Shown here in pieces: positions 1 through 6,987 of a stretch of 64,000 nucleotides of DNA. Numbering within the stretch: position 1 is the first letter of the stretch; each line of letters begins with the position of its first letter. Origin of the DNA: Paenibacillus polymyxa (lineage in GTDB: Bacteria > Bacillota > Bacilli > Paenibacillales > Paenibacillaceae). The notes beneath the pieces are model-generated. The model saw nothing but the letters and a program-made list of their open reading frames with translations. It was not told where the DNA came from and made no database searches. Position numbers and translations under genes: made by a program. The stretch is from contig NZ_JAGGNR010000003.1 of NCBI RefSeq assembly GCF_018614975.1, forward strand, positions 62,001 to 126,000, given 5' to 3'.

Positions 1-407
1 CTTCCATTTGCCACTGATTCATCAACGGTGCATGAATATATTGCAGATGCGGTGCATTCGTATTGCCACTGCGCAAAATTTCGATATTAATATTCACTAC
101 AATATAACCGTCCCTCAGAAATACCGTTGCCTTCTCATCCAACCGGTTTTGTCTGGCAAGCGACTCGAGATCGGTTCCTTTGGAATCCTTGTCCTACAAG
201 CTGGCTAACCGCCGCTTCAGACCAATGTCCCTTGAGATCAGCAAAGGGATTCTGGCCCTCTACCCTCTCCAGTCCAGTCGCACGGGCAAGTATGGTTGCA
301 TATTCCCCACGCGTGATTTTGCCATTTTGACGAAACGTTCCGTCCTGGTAACCTGAGATCAAGTTTTTTTTATACGCTTTGGCAATCGTTGCTTGAGCCC
401 AGTTTTA
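1..407 (-). pseudogene. Decayed S-layer homology (SLH) domain gene remnant
   Basis: Right after the stop codon of the downstream-reading lipoprotein gene, the minus strand reads without a start codon through a typical SLH module: a WAQATIAKAYKKN stretch, then ISGYQDGTFR, ITRGEYATILARATG and FADLKGHWSE. Around position 190 this frame loses SLH similarity and stops at about 135. A different frame (roughly 190 down to 1, open at the window edge, with NINIEILRSG and APHLQYIHAP) then looks protein-like but is preceded by a stop. SLH modules attach proteins to cell-wall polysaccharide. The missing start and the frame change indicate a broken or rearranged gene. The rest lies outside the window, so a real gene in the second frame that begins elsewhere cannot be excluded. 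Confidence 0.6.
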
Positions 408-1916
408 TTTTCCGTTCAGTTCCTCATAGGATGCTTCCAATTCCGTGATCAATTGATCACCACCGGCTTTCCTCCAGCTTGCGATTTCCTGCTCCCAACC
501 AGCATCATCGATTTTACCCATAATGTACTTGGTCTGCGCATCCCAGATCATCTGATCCAGTTCCTGACCACGCTCGGTATAGATCGCCGAAGACAAGGTG
601 AGTGCCGGATTAGCAATGGCATACTGCTCATTCTCACGCGCCATTTTTGTACCTTTCATACCAATGGGAACATCGACCAGTTCAGGCACGTTATAACCTT
701 CAATGCTTAACAAATTATCCCGATATGGCTTCACTTCACGCTGATAAGCATCAAAATCTTTGAGTTCGGTTTTGCCATCAGCAGTCTTGGTGTAGTGCAC
801 ATCGAGCAATCCACGGAGCTGCAACGTGCTTAATTCCTCATCCATTAACTGATCCAGGAACGTAAGGACCTTCTTCAGTTGTTCCTCATCCGTAACGGAT
901 GCCTTCGGAATGACCAGCATTCCGTAGTTTCCTGGCTCCCCGGCGATACGAATACCATCAGTTCCCTGGAATGGAGCCACATCAATCTCTCCATCCGGAG
1001 CATTAGGCGTAAGCCGTTGCTGAGAGGACTTTCCGTTCTGAGCCACACCATTCAGCTTCATGCCAACCAGGCCGGAATCCATTTTTTTGTCCGCATCAGA
1101 AGGGTCCAGGGCAGGGAAGTCACTATTAATTAATCCCTCGTTGAACAGTCGCTTGAAGAGTTTCATCGTATCCACATATTCGGTGGTCAAGAACTCCGGG
1201 GTCAGTTTCCCATCATCATCCACACCCCATTTGTTGACACCGCCAATACTTACAGCGATCCGCGTCAGTGGGGAAGAGACACCCTCATTATACTTTTTAA
1301 AGAGCAGTGCACCGTACGTATCCTCCTTACCATTCCCGTCCGGATCGTCCTTTCGCATGGAGCGCATCACTTCATACCAGTCATCCAGCGTTTTGGGTAT
1401 ATCCAGCTTCAAGGTATCAAACCAGTCTTTGCGATATACGATCGCAGTCCGTCCAATATCCCGGAAGTTCGGAATACCGTAGACCTTGCCTTCAATTTTG
1501 ATATTGTTAAAATAAGCCTCGGATTGGGCAGACAGGTTTTTATAATCCTTCAAGTATGGCCCCAGTTCCCAGAACAATCCCGTTTTGGCGGCATTAAACG
1601 TTGTCGGTACATAATTGACACGCATAATGGTCGGCATCTCGCCTGAAGCAACCATCACGTTCACCTTATCATCAAAAGCAGACTGCGGAATCCACTGTAC
1701 ATTAACATCTGTATTCGTGTATTCCTCAATCTTCTGTTCAATCCCGTTCTCCTTGGCCGGTATATCACCTACCTGCATTAAAGAGATGGAAATGGGAAGT
1801 TTACCTTCCCCTGCAGCAGGTGCTTTTTCTCCCCCGCAACCTGCAAGCAATCCAGCGGACATAGCACCAATTACAACGATTCCGCCTAAACGGGACATTG
1901 GACCTTTTGGACTCAT
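405..1916 (-). CDS. Extracellular solute-binding lipoprotein of a carbohydrate ABC importer (YtcQ/LplA type)
   Basis: Predicted 503-residue secreted lipoprotein. The N terminus has a short signal peptide with lipobox LLAGC, so Cys27 would be lipidated. The rest is a family 1 solute-binding fold of the usual length for LplA/YtcQ proteins. It is closely related along its whole length to the second binding protein at 3273-4775 (shared blocks include VKPYRDNL, EGYNVP and TKYIMGKID). The start is the ATG behind AAAAGGAGAGATGGTTC. It is the last gene of the importer locus, separated from the GH105 gene by a repeat element at about 1944-2145, and may have its own expression level. The likely ligand is a pectin-derived oligosaccharide, inferred from the adjacent hydrolase. 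Confidence 0.9.
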   Translation of the reverse strand: MSPKGPMSRLGGIVVIGAMSAGLLAGCGGEKAPAAGEGKLPISISLMQVGDIPAKENGIEQKIEEYTNTDVNVQWIPQSAFDDKVNVMVASGEMPTIMRVNYVPTTFNAAKTGLFWELGPYLKDYKNLSAQSEAYFNNIKIEGKVYGIPNFRDIGRTAIVYRKDWFDTLKLDIPKTLDDWYEVMRSMRKDDPDGNGKEDTYGALLFKKYNEGVSSPLTRIAVSIGGVNKWGVDDDGKLTPEFLTTEYVDTMKLFKRLFNEGLINSDFPALDPSDADKKMDSGLVGMKLNGVAQNGKSSQQRLTPNAPDGEIDVAPFQGTDGIRIAGEPGNYGMLVIPKASVTDEEQLKKVLTFLDQLMDEELSTLQLRGLLDVHYTKTADGKTELKDFDAYQREVKPYRDNLLSIEGYNVPELVDVPIGMKGTKMARENEQYAIANPALTLSSAIYTERGQELDQMIWDAQTKYIMGKIDDAGWEQEIASWRKAGGDQLITELEASYEELNGK

Positions 1917-1943
1917 GAACCATCTCTCCTTTTGATAAGGTTA

Positions 1944-2145
1944 TGTACACAGACCACTCCGATGACAGAACAACCTTCAGATCGCTGTTATCCCCAGATT
2001 TTTTGATTCCCTTCTAAACAAAGGGGAAAATCCGGGGATAGCCTATGCTTCCGATGTAGCTTTCCTTCAGAAAGCTTTTAGGCGAACGCTTCGCTTCCTC
2101 AGATTATTTCTGCCCTCTTCGTTCTCATGTACATGTTAATTGGAC
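1944..2145. repeat. Palindromic intergenic repeat, copy A
   Basis: This segment matches 40099-40292 over most of its length. Shared blocks include GACCACTCCGATGACAGAAC, GATCGCTGTTATCC and GGCGAACNCT, and both copies keep a long hairpin with arms TATCCCCAGATTTT and AAAATCCGGGGATA (here 1990-2040). Copy A carries an extra internal hairpin of about 38 bp (GCCTA 2041-2045 to TAGGC 2079-2083, with AGCTTTC/GAAAGCT inside) that copy B lacks. It overlaps the 3' end of the GH105 gene by a few codons. It looks like a non-coding mobile or REP-like element. Confidence 0.7.
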
Positions 2146-3248
2146 TTGTAAAGTTCAATCTCCACTCCCGCCAAAATGAACGGAGCGACCGACTTCGGAT
2201 CATTGATCCGAATGGACTCGGTCACATAATACTCATAGGACCCGTCACGATACGGGCTTCCTCCGAGACCGGCTCCGCCGTTACACTGCGTCAAGGACAA
2301 CACGCCTTCACGGTCCGTTTGCAACAGATGCTGTAGCAGACCCTGATAACCTTTTTCCGCAATCGCTTTGAACTTGCCACTCAGATATCCTTTACGCACA
2401 CCTTTGGCCAATGCATAGACAAACATGGAGGTCCCGGAAGCCTCCAGATAGTTCCGCTCTCGTCCCGGTTGATCCAACAGATGTGGCCATAGTCCGGTCT
2501 GCTGATCCTGCACATGCACAAGTGCGTTTGCTACCCGTTCGAAGATACCCACAATCTGCCCGCGCTGCGGATGATCTACCGGCAGATGGTCCAATGTATC
2601 CACAACCGCCATCACATACCAGCCCATTGCCCGACTCCAGACATGTGGAGAACATCCCGTTGCCCCCGAACTCCAGCGCTGCTCTTTGCTCTCATCCCAG
2701 GCATGGTACAAGAGACCACTACGCGGATCACGTGTACGTTGCTCCACCAGCAAGAGCTGCAGAGCCGCCTTGTCAAACCACTTCTCTTCACCCGTCACTG
2801 CGCCATATTGGGTCAGATACGGAGTAGCCATGTACAATCCATCCAGCCACATCTGGAAAGGGTATATCTTTTTGTGCCAGAACCCGCCTTCACTCGTATG
2901 TGGCTGTCCTTTAAGCTGAGTCATCAGCAAATCCGCAGCTTTGCGGTACTTCTCCTCTCCCGTTTTCTCCGATAACAGGAACAGCGATTTGCCCTGATTG
3001 ATCTGATCCAGGTTATATTCCTCGACTGTATAGGAGCGAATCGAGCCATCTTCCTGAACGAAATGATCCATCAGCTCACGGATGTAGTCAAAATACTTTT
3101 GCTCCCCCGTGTGCGTGTACAGCTCCTCCAGTGCTTTCAGCAAGCAGCCGTTCTCATAATGCCAAGTGGAGTACAGCTCATGGTTACGATAACTTTCCAT
3201 GAACTGCTGTGCCATGCGCACCGATGTGAATTGCAATGTTTCCTTCAT
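2136..3248 (-). CDS. GH105 unsaturated rhamnogalacturonyl/glucuronyl hydrolase (YteR-like)
   Basis: Cytoplasmic enzyme of about 370 residues with no signal peptide. It is expected to remove the terminal unsaturated galacturonic acid from lyase-generated pectin disaccharides. The (alpha/alpha)6-barrel family pattern is clear: YNLDQINQGK and PFQMWLDGLYM place two Asp residues 55 apart (Asp81 and Asp136), the same spacing as the catalytic pair of B. subtilis YteR, followed by YHAWDES and SRAMGWY. The start is set at the ATG at 3248 because GGAGG lies 7 bases upstream; a TTG two codons earlier is poorly placed. It sits between two solute-binding protein genes, so imported oligosaccharides are probably processed directly. 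GH88 is a less likely family assignment. Confidence 0.9.
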   Translation of the reverse strand: MKETLQFTSVRMAQQFMESYRNHELYSTWHYENGCLLKALEELYTHTGEQKYFDYIRELMDHFVQEDGSIRSYTVEEYNLDQINQGKSLFLLSEKTGEEKYRKAADLLMTQLKGQPHTSEGGFWHKKIYPFQMWLDGLYMATPYLTQYGAVTGEEKWFDKAALQLLLVEQRTRDPRSGLLYHAWDESKEQRWSSGATGCSPHVWSRAMGWYVMAVVDTLDHLPVDHPQRGQIVGIFERVANALVHVQDQQTGLWPHLLDQPGRERNYLEASGTSMFVYALAKGVRKGYLSGKFKAIAEKGYQGLLQHLLQTDREGVLSLTQCNGGAGLGGSPYRDGSYEYYVTESIRINDPKSVAPFILAGVEIELYKSN

Positions 3249-3272
3249 GATCAAGCCTCCGCTTCCGGCTCT

Positions 3273-4775
3273 TTATTGAGCCTGTTTTTTGTAATCTTCG
3301 GCATATTCCTCACGAATCTTGTTTCCACCTGCATTACCCCAATTCTCGATTTCCTTTTCCCAGCCACTTTGATCGATCTTGCCCATAATGTATTTGGTCT
3401 GTGCATCGGCAATCACCTGATCCAGATCTGCCCCACGGTCACCATACGTTGGAGAATATAACGTCAGCGCAGGGTTTGGCACAGCATGCTCCGCCAGTTC
3501 CTTGGCAAGTGCCGTACCTTTTTCACCCAGCTCGGTATCCTTCAATTTCGGTACGTTATATCCTTCAACATAAGGAAGATTGTCACGGTAAGGTTTCACT
3601 TCACGCTGGAATGCATCGAAGTCACTCATCTCCACCTGATCTTCGCCCACTTTGGTGTAATGTTTGTCTTCCATACCACGCATCAGCAGGGTAGCCATCT
3701 CAGGGTCCATCAGTTTATCCAGGAAGGAGAGCAGACTCTTCAGTTCCTCTTCCGATTTCACCGTCGATTTAGGGAATGCCAGAATTCCCGAGTTACCCGT
3801 CTGTCCTGCAACACGATCTCCGTTCGCTCCAAGCAAACCAGCGATGTCTACCACACCATCCGGATTGTTTTTGGACAGACGCTCTTGCTGACTTTTTCCG
3901 TTCTGCGCAACACCAACACGGATACCCACAACACCGGAATCATACTTTTTCTCCGCTTCCGTAGAGTCGAATACGGCAAAATCTTGATTTAGCAGTTTCT
4001 CATCGTACAAACGTTTCAGCAGATCCAGCACCTGCATATATTCTGGTGTCATGAATTCCGGTGTGAAGCTGCCATCGTCCTCAACCTTCCACTTGTTAGG
4101 TGCACCAAAACTTACGCCAAGGCGCGTCGTGAAGGAATATTGGTCCTCATTATATTTTTTGAAAAGCATCAGCCCAAACGTATTATCCTGACCATCTCCA
4201 TCCGGATCGGAGGTTGCCAGTGTCTTGATCGTTTCGTACCATTCATCCGGTGTCGTTGGCACCTTAAGATTCAGCTTCTCGAACCAGTCCTTGCGATAGA
4301 TCACTGTAGCCCGCGCAATATCCGAGAATACTGGAACCCCATAGATTTTGCCCTCTACCTTGATGTTGTCAAAGAAACGCTCGTTCTGTGCCGACAGATT
4401 TTTGTAATTTTTCAGCAAAGGTCCCACTTCCCAGAACACGTCATTACGCATCGCGCTCGTCACCGTTGGGTTATATTGTACTTTCACAATTTTTGGCATA
4501 TCGCTTGAGGCGATCATCACGTTAATTTTGTCATTGTAGGCTGAAGCCGGAATCCACTGGATATCCAGTTTGGTATTGGTGTACGCTTCAATCTTTTGCT
4601 GAACCTCATTGCCTTTGCTTGGCACATCACCCACCTGTGCAATGGCTATGGACACATTCTGTACGCCGCCCTCGGCAGCCTGACCCTCGTCTGATCCGCA
4701 TCCTGCCAGCAAACCTGTCACCAGTGCCAGTGTGCTCAAGACAGCTACGGCTTTCTTTTTTGTTGCTTTCATCAC
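3273..4775 (-). CDS. Extracellular solute-binding lipoprotein of a carbohydrate ABC importer (YtcQ type), second paralog
   Basis: 500-residue lipoprotein with signal peptide and lipobox LLAGC (Cys26). The mature part is a type 1 sugar-binding fold very similar to the product of 405-1916. It probably delivers pectin-derived oligosaccharides to the permease pair encoded directly upstream (4834-6705). The start is GTG or the next ATG: AGGGAGG lies 7 bases before the GTG at 4775 and 10 before the ATG at 4772. A small hairpin (GGCTC/GAGCC, about 3267-3282) overlaps the stop codon and could protect the 3' end or lower expression of the following GH105 gene. That is an inference. Confidence 0.9.
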   Translation of the reverse strand: MMKATKKKAVAVLSTLALVTGLLAGCGSDEGQAAEGGVQNVSIAIAQVGDVPSKGNEVQQKIEAYTNTKLDIQWIPASAYNDKINVMIASSDMPKIVKVQYNPTVTSAMRNDVFWEVGPLLKNYKNLSAQNERFFDNIKVEGKIYGVPVFSDIARATVIYRKDWFEKLNLKVPTTPDEWYETIKTLATSDPDGDGQDNTFGLMLFKKYNEDQYSFTTRLGVSFGAPNKWKVEDDGSFTPEFMTPEYMQVLDLLKRLYDEKLLNQDFAVFDSTEAEKKYDSGVVGIRVGVAQNGKSQQERLSKNNPDGVVDIAGLLGANGDRVAGQTGNSGILAFPKSTVKSEEELKSLLSFLDKLMDPEMATLLMRGMEDKHYTKVGEDQVEMSDFDAFQREVKPYRDNLPYVEGYNVPKLKDTELGEKGTALAKELAEHAVPNPALTLYSPTYGDRGADLDQVIADAQTKYIMGKIDQSGWEKEIENWGNAGGNKIREEYAEDYKKQAQ

Positions 4776-4833
4776 ATGAAAACCTCCCTTTTTTATGCAG
4801 TCATACTGAACTGACTATGAACCATCTGCCGAC

Positions 4834-5706
4834 TCAACCTTTCACCGAACCCAGCATCACTCCTTTAGCAAAGTGCTTTTGCAGGAATGGATATACCAGC
4901 ATAATCGGAATTGTGGAGAACACGATAACGGCCATGCGAATGGTAAGCGGCTGGATCTCGGTCTCTTCGATACTTGTGTCTCCGATTCGGCTCTGTGCCA
5001 GAATGACAATCTCACGTAGCCAGACTTGGACAGGCCACTTCTCACTATCGTTGATATAGATAACAGCGCTGAAGAAACTGTTCCAGTGGGCCACCGCATA
5101 AAAGAGTGAAAATGTCGCCATGGCTGGCATGGACAATGGCAGTACAATCCGGAACAATACGCTGACATCGTTACATCCATCAATTTTGGCTGCATCCTCC
5201 AGTTCGTCGGGAATGGCCTGGAAGAAGTTTTTGAGTACGATCAAGTTAAATGCACTAATAGCGGTAGGTAACATCAGCGACCATAACGTATCCGTCAGGT
5301 GCAAAGATTTCACGACAAAGTATGTTGGAATCATCCCGCCACTGAAGAGCATTGTGAACAATACACCGAGCAAAATGGGCTGGCGTCCACGCAAATATCT
5401 TCTGGAGAGCGGATACGCCATAAGTGACGTAAACAACAGATTAATGAAGGTACCGATCACCGTAATATAGACCGATACGCCCAGACTGCGAATCAAGGTA
5501 TCTGTAGAGAAAATGTAACGGTACGCAGCCAGAGAGAACTCTTTTGGAAAAAGAATGAATCCTCCCTTAGCCACTTCATGTGGACTGGTAAATGAGACGG
5601 CCAAAATATAAATGAACGGGATGACCGTCACAATTCCAATCAACAGCAGCAAGCCGTGATTCACAAAATCAAAGATCCGGTTGCCCCACGTTTTATCCTG
5701 TTGCAT
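4834..5706 (-). CDS. ytcP: Carbohydrate ABC transporter permease (YtcP/LplC type)
   Basis: Integral membrane permease of about 290 residues with six hydrophobic segments, the first around LLLLIGIVTVIPFIYILAV. The cytoplasmic EAA-like loop ELEDAAKIDGCNDVSVLF, which docks the ATPase, is present, and the C terminus ends in AKGVMLGSVKG as in LplC/YtcP relatives. The start is the ATG at 5706 with GGAGTG about 9 bases upstream. An in-frame TTG at 5748 lacks a good site. It pairs with the permease at 5752-6705. No ATPase gene is in the operon, as is usual for this class, which shares an MsmX-like ATPase encoded elsewhere. Confidence 0.92.
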   Translation of the reverse strand: MQQDKTWGNRIFDFVNHGLLLLIGIVTVIPFIYILAVSFTSPHEVAKGGFILFPKEFSLAAYRYIFSTDTLIRSLGVSVYITVIGTFINLLFTSLMAYPLSRRYLRGRQPILLGVLFTMLFSGGMIPTYFVVKSLHLTDTLWSLMLPTAISAFNLIVLKNFFQAIPDELEDAAKIDGCNDVSVLFRIVLPLSMPAMATFSLFYAVAHWNSFFSAVIYINDSEKWPVQVWLREIVILAQSRIGDTSIEETEIQPLTIRMAVIVFSTIPIMLVYPFLQKHFAKGVMLGSVKG

Positions 5707-5751
5707 CTTAATGTTCACTCCTGTCTGGTGAAGAACGTCTGCCCCCAAAGG

Positions 5752-6705
5752 TTAGTAGACGCCTTCCTCCCCGAATTTTTTGGCCAGCGTATTGGCACCA
5801 AGGACAAGCGCCAGCCCGACAACCGATTTGAACAACCCGACAGCAGCACTATAACTGTACTGTGCCTGGGTAAGCCCCTTCGTGTACACGTAGGTATCGA
5901 ATACCTCGCCCACATCCCGGTTTGTCGGAGTCAGCATCAGGAAGATCTGTTCAAAGCCTGTATCCAGAAAATTGCCCAGACGCAGAATGAGCAAAATGAC
6001 GATTGTACTGCGAATGGCCGGCAGCGTAATGTGCCAGGTTTGGCGCCAGCGATTGGCACCATCAATCCGTGCAGCTTCATAGAGCTGTGTATCCACACCG
6101 GAAAGCGCCGCCAGGAAGATAATTGTGCCCCAACCAACCTCTTTCCAGATGGATTGTCCGACAATCATCGTTCGGAACCATCCCGGTTCAAGCAGGAAAG
6201 CCACCTTTTGCCCCGTCAGGTTGTAGAGCAATTCGTTTATGGCACCGCCCTCTGTTGTGAACAGCATGTAGAACACACCGACAACAACAACCCAGGAAAC
6301 AAAGTGTGGAACGTAGACTAGCGTTTGTACAAATCGTTTGAACCGTTCACGGCGTATTTCATTCATCATGAGTGCCAGTACAATCGGCAGTGGGAAAAAG
6401 AACACAATGTTATAAATGGCAAGTAAAAACGTATTCCGAAATAATGTCCAGAACTGCGGTTCACTGAAGAAACGCTGAAAATGTTTGAATCCTACCCAGT
6501 CACTCCCCAAGATGCCCTTGTAAGGGGTGTAATCCTGAAAAGCCATTGTGATGCCATACATGGGTATGTATTTGAAAATAACAAAGTAAAGCACACCGGG
6601 TATTAACATGATATACAGCCACCGGTTTTTGATAATGTCTCTCCACAGCAGGTTTTTGTCACTGCGGGTAGCGGGCCGTGTTCGAGCCGCCGTTTCGGCT
6701 TTCAT
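5752..6705 (-). CDS. yteP: Carbohydrate ABC transporter permease (YteP/LplB type)
   Basis: Permease of about 317 residues and first gene of the importer operon. It has a basic N terminus, six membrane spans beginning at WLYIMLIPGVLYFVIF, a KYIPMYG motif typical of LplB/YteP, and an EAA-type loop YEAARIDGANRWRQTW. The ATG at 6705 is chosen because GGGGAGGA lies just upstream. A longer reading from 6747 would run through the cre-like box and has no ribosome site. It forms the heterodimeric channel with the YtcP-type partner; the two coding regions are 45 bases apart. Confidence 0.92.
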   Translation of the reverse strand: MKAETAARTRPATRSDKNLLWRDIIKNRWLYIMLIPGVLYFVIFKYIPMYGITMAFQDYTPYKGILGSDWVGFKHFQRFFSEPQFWTLFRNTFLLAIYNIVFFFPLPIVLALMMNEIRRERFKRFVQTLVYVPHFVSWVVVVGVFYMLFTTEGGAINELLYNLTGQKVAFLLEPGWFRTMIVGQSIWKEVGWGTIIFLAALSGVDTQLYEAARIDGANRWRQTWHITLPAIRSTIVILLILRLGNFLDTGFEQIFLMLTPTNRDVGEVFDTYVYTKGLTQAQYSYSAAVGLFKSVVGLALVLGANTLAKKFGEEGVY

Positions 6706-6724
6706 ATTGTCTTCCTCCCCACAT

Positions 6725-6738
6725 TGGAAACGATTACA
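6725..6738. promoter_or_regulatory. cre-like box (CcpA) before the pectin-oligosaccharide importer operon
   Basis: TGGAAACGATTACA matches the catabolite-responsive-element consensus TGWAANCGNTNWCA at 13 of 14 positions. It lies 20 bases before the start codon of the first permease gene, so CcpA binding would block transcription when preferred sugars are present. The match is seen in the sequence; binding is inferred. Confidence 0.65.
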
Positions 6739-6948
6739 AAATATCACTTCCTGAATTCATGTCTTCATTGTGGCGGATAAACGAATGACTGGCTATCGTC
6801 TCGTTTTAGCCTTTTGTTTTTCCTTATGTAGCAAGGGTTTAGCTCATTTCCCTCACAGAATCTAACGGCGCAATGAACTGCTTTCAACCTCCATATTCCT
6901 GTCTTAACTTCATGGAGAAAAGCAGTTTTCTCCCTACACCTGGACATG

Positions 6949-6985
6949 AAAAAGCCTGCCTGCCATGGCAGGCAGAGCAGGTTTG
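6949..6985 (-). terminator. Intrinsic terminator of the AraC regulator gene
   Basis: On the minus strand a GC-rich hairpin with arms CTGCCTGC and GCAGGCAG is followed by GCTTTTTC, immediately after the stop codon of the AraC-type regulator. The rest of 6706-6948 holds the importer promoter region and no supported gene. Confidence 0.8.
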
Positions 6986-6987
6986 TT

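Noticed and set aside
3267-3293. Plus-strand terminator GGCTC/GAGCC followed by TGTTTTTT
   Set aside because: No plus-strand gene ends there; on the coding minus strand it lacks a T run, so at most it is a processing or stabilising hairpin.
6765-6947. 60-codon minus-strand frame between the permease and the regulator
   Set aside because: No ribosome site, no family resemblance, and it covers the promoter region of the importer.
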